DNA from: an uncultured Thiodictyon sp.
GTDB taxonomy: Bacteria > Pseudomonadota > Gammaproteobacteria > Chromatiales > Chromatiaceae
DNA length: 32,176 nt
Direction of reading: 5' to 3'
Assembly: GCF_903946935.1 (NCBI RefSeq)
Contig: NZ_CAJAXH010000090.1
Coordinates: 1-32,176, forward strand
Below are positions 7,185 through 16,211 of the stretch, one piece after another. How positions within the stretch are numbered: the first letter of the stretch is position 1; the number at the start of each line of letters is the position of its first letter. Both the position numbers and the translations under genes were made by a program. A model generated the notes under the pieces. The model saw nothing but the letters and a program-made list of their open reading frames with translations, was not told the DNA's origin and did not search any database.

Positions 7185-8180
7185 ATGAACACCGCCAACA
7201 TCCAACTGGACGACGCCGGCCATCTCAAGCACCTGCTGACCGTCGAGGGCCTGAGCCGCGAGCTCCTCACCGCCATCCTGGACCAGGCCGAGGGGTTCAC
7301 CGGCGTCACCCAGCAGGCCGTTAAGAAGGTCCCGCTGTGCCGCGGCAAGGTCATCGCCAACCTCTTCTTCGAGACCAGCACCCGCACCCGCACCACCTTT
7401 GAGCTGGCGGCCAAACGGCTGTCGGCCGACGTGCTCAATCTCAACATCGCCGCCTCCTCCACCTCCAAGGGCGAGACGCTGCTCGATACACTGCATAACT
7501 TGGAGGCCATGCATGTCGACATGTTCGTGGTGCGCCATGCCGCCAGCGGGGCCGCCCATTTCATCGCCGAGCAGGCCGCGCCCCATGTGAGCGTGATCAA
7601 CGCCGGGGACGGGCGCCACGCCCACCCCACCCAGGGCCTGCTGGATATGTTCACCATCCGCCGCCACAAGGGCGGTTTTGAGCACCTGCGCGTGGCCATC
7701 GTTGGGGACATCCTGCACTCGCGGGTCGCCCGCTCCCAGATCGCCGCCCTGAACACCCTGGGCGCGGCGGAGATCCGGGTCATCGGCCCACGCACCCTGA
7801 TCCCGGATGCCGCCGAGTCCTTAGGGGTGCGGGTCTGCCATGACCTGCGCGAAGGGGTGCGGGATGCGGACGTGGTGATCATGCTGCGGCTCCAACGCGA
7901 ACGCATGAGCGGTGCCTTGCTGCCCAGCGCGCACGAGTATTACCAGCTCTATGGGCTGACCGAGGAACGGCTCTCCACCGCCCGGCCGGACGCCATCGTC
8001 ATGCACCCGGGCCCGATCAATCGCGGGGTGGAGATGGATTCACAGGTGGCGGACGGGCCGCGCTCGGTCATCCTGGAGCAGGTGAGCAACGGTATTGCGG
8101 TGCGGATGGCGGTGATCGCCATGTGTATCGGCACCCAGAATCTGCGCGGCCCTGGTGGCGAGGGGACCTACGATGCATGA
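7185..8180 (+). CDS. pyrB: Aspartate carbamoyltransferase, catalytic subunit
   Basis: Condenses carbamoyl phosphate with aspartate in the second step of UMP synthesis. The protein has 331 residues. The carbamoyl-phosphate loop is [10 protein letters not shown] (residues 61-70). [12 protein letters not shown] near residue 92 is the 80s-type loop, [10 protein letters not shown] is near residue 148, and the MHPGPINRG motif lies near residue 275. The form with a following inactive dihydroorotase-like gene is the Pseudomonas-type (PyrB-PyrC') dodecamer rather than the E. coli PyrB-PyrI type; no pyrI is seen. The ATG at 7185 has only a weak purine-rich site upstream, and the MITE has replaced the sequence just beyond it. 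The end overlaps the pyrC' start by 8 bp. Confidence 0.96.
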   Translation: MNTANIQLDDAGHLKHLLTVEGLSRELLTAILDQAEGFTGVTQQAVKKVPLCRGKVIANLFFETSTRTRTTFELAAKRLSADVLNLNIAASSTSKGETLLDTLHNLEAMHVDMFVVRHAASGAAHFIAEQAAPHVSVINAGDGRHAHPTQGLLDMFTIRRHKGGFEHLRVAIVGDILHSRVARSQIAALNTLGAAEIRVIGPRTLIPDAAESLGVRVCHDLREGVRDADVVIMLRLQRERMSGALLPSAHEYYQLYGLTEERLSTARPDAIVMHPGPINRGVEMDSQVADGPRSVILEQVSNGIAVRMAVIAMCIGTQNLRGPGGEGTYDA

Positions 8181-9519
8181 GGGCATGAAAATCAGCATCC
8201 GCAACGGCCGGCTCATCGACCCGGCCAGCGGCATCGACCGGGAGGCGGACCTGCACTGCGCCGAGGGCAAGGTGGTGGCCATCGGCGCCGCGCCGGCCGG
8301 CTTCCAACCGGATCGCACGCTCGACGCCCGGGGGCTGGTGGTCTGCCCTGGCCTGGTGGACCTCTCGGCCCGGCTGCGCGAGCCCGGCGACGAGCAGAAG
8401 GCTACCATCGCCAGCGAGACCCGCGCCGCCGCTGCCGCCGGCATCACCACCCTGTGCTGCCCGCCGGACACCAACCCGATCATCGACACCCCGGCGGTCG
8501 CCCAGCTCGTCCATCAGATCGCGGCCCGCCATGGCCTGGCCCGGGTGCTGCCCGCCGGGGCCATCACGCGGGGACTGGATGGCAGCCAGATCACCGAGAT
8601 GGCGGCCCTAAAGGAGGCCGGCTGCCCGGTCCTGAGCCAGGGCGACCGGCCCATCCGCAGCGCCCAGGTGCTGCTGCGCGCGCTGGAGTATGCCTCCACC
8701 TTTAGCCTCACGCTGTTTCTGCAACCGCTGGATGCGGATCTCAGCGAGGGCGGTTGCGCCCACCAGGGCGCGGTCTCGACCCGCCTGGGGCTGCCCGGCA
8801 TCCCGGAGGCGGCCGAGACCGTGGCGGTCGCCCGCGCCCTGGCACTGGCCGAGCAGACCGGGGCGCGCATCCATTTCCGCGGGCTCTCCACCGCCCGCGG
8901 GGCGGAGTTGCTGGTGGAGGCGCGCCGCCGCAGCATCCTCGCCAGCGGGGATTGCGCCATCCATCAGTTGTTCCTCACCGAGGACGACCTGCACGGATTC
9001 AATTCAAACTGTCACCTGCTGCCGCCGCTGCGCACCGCCGCCGACCGGCAATCGCTGCGCATGGCGGTCGCCGAGGGCGCCATCCAGGCGCTGTGCTCCG
9101 ACCACCAGCCACACGACGCAGACGCCAAGCAGGCCCCCTTCCCCGAGACCATCCCGGGCATCTCCGCCCTGGAGACCCTGCTGCCGCTGGCGCTGCGCCT
9201 GGTCGCCGAGGGCGTGCTGGACCTGCCCACCGCCATCGCCCGGCTCACCACCGGACCCGCCGAGGTCTTAGGCTCCGGCTCCGGCTCCGGCTTCGGCCGC
9301 CTCAAGCCGGGGCGCAGCGCCGACGTCTGTGTCTTCGACCCGGCGGAGACCTGGGTCCTGAGCCCAGAGACGCTGGTCAGCCATGGTCACAACACACCCT
9401 TCCTGGGCATGGAGTTCCAGGGGCGGGTGCGCTGGACGCTGCTGGGCGGGCGGATGGTCTTTGAGCGATCCGGAACCACCGGCGCGGCGGCCGCACCGCC
9501 CCGTCATCAATCGAACTGA
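8173..9519 (+). CDS. pyrC': Non-catalytic dihydroorotase-like subunit (PyrC')
   Basis: A 448-residue amidohydrolase-fold protein related to dihydroorotase. The metal-binding HxH motif is lost: [13 protein letters not shown] has Ser65 and Arg67 where active enzymes have histidines. The sequence CSDHQPHD near residue 315 keeps the later metal-site pattern. In Pseudomonas, PyrC' has no dihydroorotase activity and is needed to assemble active aspartate carbamoyltransferase; the same job is inferred here, with a true pyrC elsewhere. The ATG at 8173 has GAGGGG upstream and overlaps pyrB; GTG 8155 and ATG 8185 are alternatives. A Gly-Ser run (GSGSGSGF, about 9271-9294) is coded by a 6-bp repeat. The 3' end overlaps the converging ATPase gene by 13 bp. 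Confidence 0.93.
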   Translation: MHEGMKISIRNGRLIDPASGIDREADLHCAEGKVVAIGAAPAGFQPDRTLDARGLVVCPGLVDLSARLREPGDEQKATIASETRAAAAAGITTLCCPPDTNPIIDTPAVAQLVHQIAARHGLARVLPAGAITRGLDGSQITEMAALKEAGCPVLSQGDRPIRSAQVLLRALEYASTFSLTLFLQPLDADLSEGGCAHQGAVSTRLGLPGIPEAAETVAVARALALAEQTGARIHFRGLSTARGAELLVEARRRSILASGDCAIHQLFLTEDDLHGFNSNCHLLPPLRTAADRQSLRMAVAEGAIQALCSDHQPHDADAKQAPFPETIPGISALETLLPLALRLVAEGVLDLPTAIARLTTGPAEVLGSGSGSGFGRLKPGRSADVCVFDPAETWVLSPETLVSHGHNTPFLGMEFQGRVRWTLLGGRMVFERSGTTGAAAAPPRHQSN

Positions 9520-10988
9520 ACCTGCTGATTGGCCGAGGCCGGCGTCGCCCGGTCCCAGGCCCAGTCGCGGATAAACCGGATCTGTTCGTTCATGCTCTTG
9601 GCGAGCGGCACCAGCCGGCGCGCGTGGGCCAGGATGTGCTCGGTGCCGAAGGGGGCGCCGTCGCGCTCGGAGTCGATCCGCGCGGCGATGACCATCTGTT
9701 CGATCTCGGCGGCGGTCCACTCATGGCTGTCGCGCACCAGTCGCGCCAGATCGAAGGTCGCGGGGTCGCCGCGATTGTGGCGGATATGCACCGCAAAGAT
9801 CGCGGCGCGCTCCTCGTCGTTCGGCAGGTCGAAAAAGAACACCTCGTCGAAGCGACCCTTGCGGATCATCTCCGCGGGTAGTGCCTCGATCCGATTGGCG
9901 GTGGCGGCGACGAACACCAGTGGCGGCTTCTCCTGCATCCAGGTCAGAAAGGCCGAGAGGATGTGCGCGCCGGCGTCCCCCTGCCCCTTGCCCCCACCCA
10001 GACCGTTCTCGATCTCGTCGATCCACAGCACCGCGGGGGCCACCGATTCGATGGTCCGCAGCGCCTTGTGGAAGGTCGCCTGGGGGTTGCCGTAGAGGTC
10101 GGCATAGATCAGGTTCATGTCCAACCGGAACAGCGGCACCCGCCAGGCATGGGCGATGAGCTTGGCACACAGGCTCTTACCGCAGCCGCTGATGCCCATC
10201 AACAGCAGCCCCTTGGGCACCGGCAGGCCCGAGTCCACGGTGCGCTGATTGAAGAGCGGGGCACGCCGGGCGATCCAGTCCTTGAGGCTCATCAGACCGC
10301 CGATCCGCTCCAGGTCGATCAGGTCAGGCACATAGTCGAGAAAACCGGCACCGCTCACCGCCGCCTTTTTGGCCGCCCCGACCGCGGCCAGCATCCCGTC
10401 GCGGCTGAGGCGTCCGGTCGCGAGCGTCCGGTGCATGACATGACTGACCTCATCGAGCGTCAGCCCCTTCAGCGCCAGGATCAACTCGCCCAGGGCCTCC
10501 TCGGGCAGCACCTTGGAGGTGTAGCCGGACCACAGCACCCGCACCAACCCGGCGATCTCATCGGCATCCGGCAGCGGCAGCTCCAGCAGCAGGACGTCTT
10601 GGCGCAGCGCAACTGGGATCTCCGCCACCGGCGACACCATCAGCAGCGCGCTCCCCGGCCGCCCCATCAGCACCGCATGGGCGTCCCGCAGGGCGCGCGC
10701 GACCTCCGGGCGGTCCAGAAAGGGCACCAGGTCCTGAAACAGATAGAAGCCGGGGGCGCTGTCCGCGGTCACCGCCTGGATGGCGGCGACCGGGTCGCGG
10801 GTGTCGGGCGCCGACGGCGGCGCTGGCTCAAGCCCCCGGGTGCAGGTCCAGGTGGTGAGCGGGCGGCCCGGGGCGAGCTCGGCGGCCAGTTGCCGCACCA
10901 GCCCCAAGACCCGCACCTCCTCGGCACAGTGGAGATAGATCAGCGGGTGCCGGCCCTCGATGGCGGCGCGCAATGGATCGGTGGCCAT
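9507..10988 (-). CDS. Ycf46-like AAA+ ATPase
   Basis: A 493-residue protein with one C-terminal AAA+ module. Walker A is LLLMGISGCGKS (about residues 262-272), Walker B is AVLWIDEIE (about 319-327), sensor 1 is VAATAN, and the arginine finger is in RKGRFDEVFFFDLP. The N-terminal half (residues 1-230) resembles the degenerate ATPase-like N-domain of cyanobacterial and plastid Ycf46, with HPLIYLHCAEE near the start and the strand FYLFQDL. Its function is unproven; a role in CO2 use or photosynthesis regulation has been suggested for cyanobacterial Ycf46. The ATG at 10988 is preferred, because GAGGTG lies 6 bp upstream and includes the alternative GTG at 10997. The GNAT gene lies 23 bp upstream on the same strand, so the two are probably co-transcribed. 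Confidence 0.85.
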   Translation of the reverse strand: MATDPLRAAIEGRHPLIYLHCAEEVRVLGLVRQLAAELAPGRPLTTWTCTRGLEPAPPSAPDTRDPVAAIQAVTADSAPGFYLFQDLVPFLDRPEVARALRDAHAVLMGRPGSALLMVSPVAEIPVALRQDVLLLELPLPDADEIAGLVRVLWSGYTSKVLPEEALGELILALKGLTLDEVSHVMHRTLATGRLSRDGMLAAVGAAKKAAVSGAGFLDYVPDLIDLERIGGLMSLKDWIARRAPLFNQRTVDSGLPVPKGLLLMGISGCGKSLCAKLIAHAWRVPLFRLDMNLIYADLYGNPQATFHKALRTIESVAPAVLWIDEIENGLGGGKGQGDAGAHILSAFLTWMQEKPPLVFVAATANRIEALPAEMIRKGRFDEVFFFDLPNDEERAAIFAVHIRHNRGDPATFDLARLVRDSHEWTAAEIEQMVIAARIDSERDGAPFGTEHILAHARRLVPLAKSMNEQIRFIRDWAWDRATPASANQQVQFD

Positions 10989-11011
10989 GGTAGGCACCTC
11001 GCGAGCGGTGG

Positions 11012-11503
11012 TTAGAGCATGCCACCATAGACCCCGGGGTCCGAGCCTTCAATCGCGACAGCACCGACCGCCTTCGCATAAAACCCCTGCACGTCCGATC
11101 CGACCCCGCCGATGATCGCATAGGCATGCCCCTGGGCGCGCATGGCATGGAGCGTGGCCAGCAGCAGCGTCCGGCCGATCCCCGCGCCCTGCTCCGCCGG
11201 GCGCACCCCGGTGGGTCCAAAGAACCCGCGGCAGGTAGACTCGTAACAGGCAAAGCCCAGGATGTCATCGGCGTCCGGGTCCTTACCCGCGCGGGTCGCC
11301 AGGATGCAGGCGACGGGCTGGCGGGCAAAGGCGACATCGCACTCGCTCGCCCACCCGCGGCCCCAGTGGCGCTTGACCCATTTCAGCACCGCCTGCTTGT
11401 CCGGGGCCAGGGCGCGCTGAATCGCGATCGAGCGCCCCCGCTGGCGGGCAAGCTCCGCCTCCAGGCCGGGCAGGTCATAGAGTTTCACCAGCAGGTCGGG
11501 CAT
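11012..11503 (-). CDS. GNAT family N-acetyltransferase
   Basis: A 163-residue acetyl-CoA-dependent transferase. The acetyl-CoA pyrophosphate loop is in GVRPAEQGAGIGRTLLLATL (about residues 105-124), preceded by the strand DDILGFACYES. The C-terminal part (YAIIGGVGSDVQGFYAKAVGA) fits the last strands and helix of the GNAT fold. The substrate cannot be told. The ATG at 11503 has GGAG about 7 bp upstream; a GTG at 11545 would add 14 residues with no GNAT similarity. It is the first gene of a two-gene unit with the AAA+ ATPase, which could be a partner or a target. Confidence 0.8.
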   Translation of the reverse strand: MPDLLVKLYDLPGLEAELARQRGRSIAIQRALAPDKQAVLKWVKRHWGRGWASECDVAFARQPVACILATRAGKDPDADDILGFACYESTCRGFFGPTGVRPAEQGAGIGRTLLLATLHAMRAQGHAYAIIGGVGSDVQGFYAKAVGAVAIEGSDPGVYGGML

Positions 11504-11621
11504 CGGGGGCTCCGGTTGAGTGATTCGCGCGCCGGAATCGGGCACCTACAGGAGCCCGGCAGCCGACCGGAGCGGCGGTGCCTACAGGTCGCCTCGATCA
11601 GCCGCTCCAGCGGCCAAGTAG

Positions 11622-11638
11622 GGTCCGCTGTGCGGACC
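11622..11638. repeat. Short palindrome GGTCCGC-TGT-GCGGACC
   Basis: A perfect 7-bp stem with a 3-nt loop, in the 185-bp gap between the GNAT gene and the tRNA gene. It resembles short dispersed palindromes seen in many proteobacteria. No gene lies in this gap. Confidence 0.5.
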
Positions 11639-11650
11639 GACGAGCCAGGA

Positions 11651-11676
11651 CCGGCCCCGGACGCTCCGGGCCGGCC
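11651..11676 (-). terminator. Hairpin downstream of tRNA-Leu
   Basis: CCGGCCCCGGA and TCCGGGCCGG form a G+C-rich stem (one bulge) around a 3-nt loop, 13 bp beyond the CCA end of the tRNA. There is no clear T-run, so factor-independent termination is uncertain. Confidence 0.4.
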
Positions 11677-11688
11677 ATCGATGTTAGA

Positions 11689-11773
11689 TGGTGCGCGGAG
11701 GGGGACTCGAACCCCCACGGGTTGCCCCACTGGAACCTAAATCCAGGGCGTCTACCAATTCCGCCATCCGCGC
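11689..11773 (-). tRNA. tRNA-Leu (anticodon UAG)
   Basis: An 85-nt class II tRNA with encoded CCA. The acceptor stem is GCGCGGA/TCCGCGC. The D-arm contains GGCGGAATTGGTAGAC. The anticodon stem CTGGA/TCCAG encloses the loop TTTAGGT, giving UAG (reads CUA/CUG). A short variable arm (TGGGGCAACCCG) follows, then the T-arm GGGGGTTCGAGTCCCCC. A possible -10 box TAGAAT lies about 30 bp upstream (plus-strand 11802-11807), but no good -35 is visible. Confidence 0.97.
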
Positions 11774-11891
11774 TAAGGATCGACCTTGGGTCGAGGGTGA
11801 GATTCTACACCGGATGGGGGGTCCGGCGCCCAAACCGTCGCATCAAGTCCCCGTGGGAGCGGCGTGACTTTCACCCCAGAAAGAGCAGTTG

Positions 11892-12021
11892 TCACGCCAA
11901 GGCGCCAAGCTCGCCAAGGCTTTGCAGTACGTTATCGGCGTTGCGCCAGTCACCCGGAGGGCGATTTGGATAGTGGATCGACCCGATTGTATTTCTTGGC
12001 GAGCTTGGCGCCTTGGCGTGA
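11892..12021. repeat. Palindromic element, short form (130 bp)
   Basis: Perfect 27-bp inverted arms at 11892-11918 and 11995-12021 (TCACGCCAAGGCGCCAAGCT... and its complement) enclose 76 bp. The same arms and a related centre occur at 24121-24319. Each arm is itself built from CGCC/CCAAG repeats. The element lies between tRNA-Leu and the 3' end of the STAND gene, in a 282-bp stretch with no other gene. Confidence 0.85.
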
Positions 12022-12055
12022 GCAATTCCCGGGTTTAGGCTCAGGGTAACGACGA

Positions 12056-15000
12056 TCAAGAGCGCCGCGAGTTAGCGCCGCGTGGCATCGCGGCCGGAGG
12101 CCGCTCATACCGGGGCTTGGGTTTGCCGGCCGTTGCCGCCGGTTTCTCGCCGGCCTTCAGCAGCGCCTCGATCCGTTTCATGTCGGGGTGGTCGATGCCG
12201 CGTTGGCGCAGCTTGGCGAAGTCGTCGAGGACCGCCGCCGCGAAGGTCCCGTCGTTCACCTGGTCATGCGCGTGTACCCGATAGATGGCCTGGGCCTGGT
12301 CGAACTGGCCGGAGAGCAGGTAGCCATGGGCCTGGTTGGTGGCCCACACAATCTGGCTCGGATCGAGCGCCAGGGCCTCCTCTGCGGCGGCGATGGCTTC
12401 TCGGTATTGGCGGTCGAAAAGCAGGACGAATGACCGATTGCCGAGGACCAGGACGAGCAATGCCCGGCTGGTGTCGTCCGGTTGGCGCTGGTAGAGGTCA
12501 CGCGCAATCGTCAGTGCCTCAGTGTTCGTCGCAAGCGCGGCCTTGGTGTCGCCCACCTGGTCCTCGAGGTCATACAGCGCCAAGAGCGATTGCGCCAGGG
12601 CGGGCGGATCCCCGATCTTGCGCCACTGTGCCACGGATTCGCGTTGATAACGCAGCGCCGCCTGGGAATCGCCCTGAACGGAAGCAACCAACACCAAATC
12701 GCCATAAAGCGAATCGAGAAAATCTAGCGCCTCGGCGGCCTGGGTCTGGGCAAAGAGCGGCAGGGCGATGGCCAATGCCTGTTCATACGACGCGCGCGCC
12801 CCAACGAGGTCTCCCTGCGCTCGCCGCACCATACCGATCCCCCTGTGGCTCACCGCGAGGCCGCTTTGCCACCGGGCATTGGCCGGGTTCTGTCGGGCCA
12901 GCCGCTCGCGGATCAGCAGACTCGCCTCAAAGGCCGTCAGTGCCCCGGCCAGGTCGTCTTGGAACCGGCGCAGGTAGCCGATCTTCTCGTGGCTCACCGA
13001 AAGGTCGTGTTGCCACCCGGCATTGGCCGGGTCTTGCCGCGCCTGCCGCTCGGTGATCGCCAGAGCCTCCTCATAGGCCGTCCGTGCCCCGGCGAGGTCA
13101 CCCTGGGCCTGGCGCACGTCGCCGATATCCTCGTGGCTAACCGCGAGGTCGCGTTGCCACTCGGCATTGGCCGGGTCCTGCCGCGCCAGCCGCTCACGGA
13201 TCGACAGACTCGCCTCATAGGCCGTCAGCGCTCCGACTAGATCTCCCTGGGCTTGGCGCACCTCGCCAATGTTCCGGTGGCTGAACGCGAGGTCGCGTTG
13301 CCACTTGGCATTGGCCAGGTCCTGACGCGCCAGCCGCTCAGAGATCGACAGGCTCGCCTCATAGGCCGCCAGCGCCCCGGCCAGGTTTCCCTGGGCCTGA
13401 AGCACCTCGCCGATCCGCTCGTGGTTGACCGCGAGCTCGCGTTGCCACTCGGCATTGGCCGGGTCCAGCCGCGCCAGCCGATCAATGATCGCAAATCCAG
13501 CCTCATGGGCCGTCAATGCACCTGCTAAATCTCCCTTGGCCCGGCGCACATCGCCGACGTCGTCGTGACTAATCGAGAGGGCGCGTTGCCACTCGGCATT
13601 GTCCGGGTCCTGCCGCGCCAGCCGCTCGCGGATCGCGAGACTCGCCTCATAGGCCGTCAGTGTCCCAGCCTGGTCCCCCTCGGCCTGGCGCACGCTGCCG
13701 ATCTTCTCGTGGCTGTTCGCGAGGTCACTTTGCCACCCGGCATTGTCCGGGTCCTGCCGCGCCAGCCGCTCGCGGATCGCCAGACTCGCCTCATAGGCCG
13801 TCAGTTCCCCAGCCAGGTCCCCCTGGGCCTCGCACACGCCGCCGATCTTCTCGTGGCTGAGCCCGAGGTCGCATTGCCACCAGGCATTGGCCGGGTCCTG
13901 CCGCGCCAGCCGCTCAAAGATCGCCAGACCCGCCTGATAGGCCGTCAGTGCCCCGGCCAGGTCCCCCTGGGCCCGGCGCACGGCACCGACATTGTGGAGT
14001 GCCACCCCCCGCTTGCGCTCACTGTCCGCCGACACCCGATCGGCCGGTAGCTTCTCGAAGTACTCCGCCGCCTTGCGCGACACCCCGTCGAGTAGCTCCA
14101 ACCGGCCGATGGGTTCGAGCTTGTCGCGCAGGTCAAATAGCATGTAGTTGATCAGGTCCTCCGCCTGTCCCCGCGCCAGGGTCGCCACGCGCTCGGCCCG
14201 GTAGTCCCACCAGGCCGCCCCGAGCGCGGTGAGGGTCAACACCAGCAGCGCGGCCACCGAGCCACCCTTGACCAGCCGCTCGCGCCGCTCCCGGCGGGCG
14301 GCGGCGCGGTAGAAGCGCCCTTGCAGCGCGGTCAGTTCGGTGCCGTGGCGCTGCGCATAGCGGCGCAGCAGGTCCAAGTCCGGCCGGCGCCACAGAAGCC
14401 CCGCCGCCTCGCGCTGCCCTTCCCAGTGCTTGGCCGCCGCCTCCAGCCGGGCGGCCAGGCGCAGGTCGTCGCGGTCGGCGGCCAGCCAGTCGCGCAGGGT
14501 GCCCCAGTGGGCGATGAGCGCATCGTGGGTGATCTCGACCTGCTCGCGGCCGTCGTCGCCCCGCCAGACGGTGAGGAAGCGGGCATCCGCGGCGGCAAAG
14601 CGGCGCAGCGTAGCGAGCAGGTCGGCCCGCGTCTCGTCCTCGGCCAAGAGGTCATCCAGCGCGACCCGTCGGCGGGTGTCGGGCCCGCCCTCGCCGAGTT
14701 GTACCAGCCGCAGCAGGCAGCGGCGGGCCACCGCCTGGGCGGCCGGGGTGAGTGCGGTATAGACCTGCTGGGCGCGCCCGGCCAAGGCCCCGCCCACCCC
14801 GCCGCAGGCGTTCAGGGTCTGAGCGGCCGATTGGCCGGTCTGGAGCCCGCGCCAGACCTCAGTGAGTGCATATTGCAGCAGCGGCAGGGCACCCGGTCGG
14901 TCGGCGCTCTGCTCCAGCAGCAGTTGCACCGCCGCCGCGTCCAGCGGTTGGCCGGCCAGGCGCGCCGGCTCGGCGATGGCCAGGCGCAGCCCGGCCTCGT

Positions 15001-16072
15001 CCAGCACCGGGACGATGCGCTCATGACCGGTGAGCAGGGTGTTGAAGGCGGGGAAACGCTGGGTCTCGCCCAGAAAGTCGCTGCGCAGGGTCAGCAGCAG
15101 ATAGAGGTGGGGCGTGGGGTCATTGACGGCGGCCAGCAGGTTATCGAGAAAGCGGCCCTGCTCGGCGGCGTCCGGGCACAGGCTGAACAGTTCTTCGGCC
15201 TGGTCCAACAGCAGCACCAGCGGCACCCGGTCGGGTCCCCACAGCAGGGTGGCGATGCGGCTCAAGCCCTGGCCGTCGGCCGCCAGCAGGGCGCGGAATT
15301 CCTCGGCCTTGCCGGCCGGGGCCGGGTCGTCGGGCAGTGCATGGCGCGCCAGGGCATTGGCCAGGGCGGCGAGCGGGGCATGGGTGGGGGTGAGGGTCAG
15401 CAGCCGGCAGGGCATCCCCGCTTTGATCCGCGGCAGCAGCCCGGCGCGCGCCACCGAGGATTTGCCGGAACCCGACGGGCCGAGCAGGGCCAGGAAGCGC
15501 GGCGGACCGGCCATGAGTGCCTGGAAGTCCGGCCACAGGTCCTGTCCCACCAGCGCCTCGCGCCCGAAGAAGCGCTCCGCGTCCTTTTCCTGGAAGCTGT
15601 CCAGGCCGAGATAGGGGTTGGGGATGACGGGCGGCGGCGCGGCGCCGGGGGCAACGGGGCCGAGCGCCTCGCCGAAGCCGTGCCTGTAGTCGATGATGTA
15701 CCAGCCGACTACCGCCGCCAGGGCGACGAAGGCCTGTCGGACCTCCTGGTCGGCGATCGGCTTGTTGGGGTGGGCGCCCAGATTGCCGAGCTGGTTCACA
15801 TAGCCCATGGCCGCCAGCACGGCATCGGGCACCAGGTCGCGAAAGCGCGGGAGCAAGCCGGCCAGCGGCTCGGTACCGCGCTCGCGCTTCAATTCGCGCT
15901 CGCACAGCTCGATGACGATGACCTCCAAGGCCCGGCGGGCACGGATCAGGGCCGTGACCAGGTCCAGGCTGTTGAGTGCGGCGTTGAGTTCCTCCTCCAG
16001 GGCCACCGCCCGACCGCGCATCCGGTCGTAATAGGCGTGCAGTTCCTGTCGTTCGCGTGGCCAGTCGGTCAT
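12056..16072 (-). CDS. HEPN/DUF4145-like, STAND NTPase, TM, TPR protein
   Basis: A 1338-residue multidomain protein. Residues 1-130 resemble DUF4145 (HEPN-type fold): RARRALEVIVIELCERE, then QLGNLGAHPNK, where the usual R-x-GN-xx-H has Gln for Arg, so RNase activity is doubtful. PYLGLDSFQEKDAERFFGRE (153-172) opens an nSTAND1-type NTPase module with Walker A GPSGSGKSS (198-206) and Walker B LVLLLDQAEELF (285-296). A winged-helix-like part follows to about 560. LLVLTLTALGAAWWDY near 610-625 is a single membrane helix. Nine TPR-like units of about 48 residues (687-1119) follow, then more TPR-like helices and a basic tail. STAND proteins act as ligand-triggered switches, some in antiphage defence. 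Here the NTPase would be cytoplasmic and the TPRs probably on the other side of the membrane, or the helix may be buried. The ATG at 16072 has GGAG 10 bp upstream. It is apparently monocistronic. Confidence 0.85.
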   Translation of the reverse strand: MTDWPRERQELHAYYDRMRGRAVALEEELNAALNSLDLVTALIRARRALEVIVIELCERELKRERGTEPLAGLLPRFRDLVPDAVLAAMGYVNQLGNLGAHPNKPIADQEVRQAFVALAAVVGWYIIDYRHGFGEALGPVAPGAAPPPVIPNPYLGLDSFQEKDAERFFGREALVGQDLWPDFQALMAGPPRFLALLGPSGSGKSSVARAGLLPRIKAGMPCRLLTLTPTHAPLAALANALARHALPDDPAPAGKAEEFRALLAADGQGLSRIATLLWGPDRVPLVLLLDQAEELFSLCPDAAEQGRFLDNLLAAVNDPTPHLYLLLTLRSDFLGETQRFPAFNTLLTGHERIVPVLDEAGLRLAIAEPARLAGQPLDAAAVQLLLEQSADRPGALPLLQYALTEVWRGLQTGQSAAQTLNACGGVGGALAGRAQQVYTALTPAAQAVARRCLLRLVQLGEGGPDTRRRVALDDLLAEDETRADLLATLRRFAAADARFLTVWRGDDGREQVEITHDALIAHWGTLRDWLAADRDDLRLAARLEAAAKHWEGQREAAGLLWRRPDLDLLRRYAQRHGTELTALQGRFYRAAARRERRERLVKGGSVAALLVLTLTALGAAWWDYRAERVATLARGQAEDLINYMLFDLRDKLEPIGRLELLDGVSRKAAEYFEKLPADRVSADSERKRGVALHNVGAVRRAQGDLAGALTAYQAGLAIFERLARQDPANAWWQCDLGLSHEKIGGVCEAQGDLAGELTAYEASLAIRERLARQDPDNAGWQSDLANSHEKIGSVRQAEGDQAGTLTAYEASLAIRERLARQDPDNAEWQRALSISHDDVGDVRRAKGDLAGALTAHEAGFAIIDRLARLDPANAEWQRELAVNHERIGEVLQAQGNLAGALAAYEASLSISERLARQDLANAKWQRDLAFSHRNIGEVRQAQGDLVGALTAYEASLSIRERLARQDPANAEWQRDLAVSHEDIGDVRQAQGDLAGARTAYEEALAITERQARQDPANAGWQHDLSVSHEKIGYLRRFQDDLAGALTAFEASLLIRERLARQNPANARWQSGLAVSHRGIGMVRRAQGDLVGARASYEQALAIALPLFAQTQAAEALDFLDSLYGDLVLVASVQGDSQAALRYQRESVAQWRKIGDPPALAQSLLALYDLEDQVGDTKAALATNTEALTIARDLYQRQPDDTSRALLVLVLGNRSFVLLFDRQYREAIAAAEEALALDPSQIVWATNQAHGYLLSGQFDQAQAIYRVHAHDQVNDGTFAAAVLDDFAKLRQRGIDHPDMKRIEALLKAGEKPAATAGKPKPRYERPPAAMPRGANSRRS
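12720..14011 (-). repeat. Nine tandem 144-bp coding repeats (TPR units)
   Basis: About nine 144-bp units in the STAND gene, each coding a variant of SHEKIGxVRQAQGDLAGAL followed by TAYEASLAIRERLARQDPAN. Landmarks such as GTTGCCACTCGGCATTGGCC recur every 144 bp. Units 2-3 and 6-7 are the most alike. The boundaries are approximate. Confidence 0.8.
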
Positions 16073-16152
16073 GCCGGTGATGCTCCTTGGGTGGGCAGGG
16101 TTACCGGCGTCTTATTACCACAAATCTTGCAGCAGTGGAATACGTTCGGCCC

Positions 16153-16211
16153 GTAGGAGCGGCCCCCCGGCCGCGACGCGGCGGCGCGTCGCGGCCGGGG
16201 GCCGCTCCTAC
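16153..16211. terminator. Long inverted repeat overlapping the cfa stop codon
   Basis: GTAGGAGCGGCC... pairs with ...GGCCGCTCCTAC over about 26 bp with a single bulged C and a short GGCG-type loop. The cfa stop codon (16208-16210) lies inside the right arm. With no T-run it may be a REP-type barrier rather than a classical terminator. The remaining gap up to the STAND start (about 60 bp) shows nothing. Confidence 0.65.

Noticed and set aside
9963-11015. 350-codon plus-strand open frame opposite the AAA+ ATPase
   Set aside because: His/Gln/Arg-rich antisense frame with no domain, while the minus strand encodes intact Walker A and B.
12720-14011. Regular repeats that could suggest a CRISPR array
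   Set aside because: The period is 144 bp, the whole unit is coding and conserved, and the protein repeats are TPR-like; no CRISPR-type repeat/spacer pattern or cas gene exists in the window.
14321-16156. 611-codon open frame on the plus strand opposite the STAND gene
   Set aside because: It is the antisense shadow of a G+C-rich gene: composition is Gln/Gly/Arg-rich, no domain is visible, and the minus-strand frame has clear Walker motifs and TPRs.
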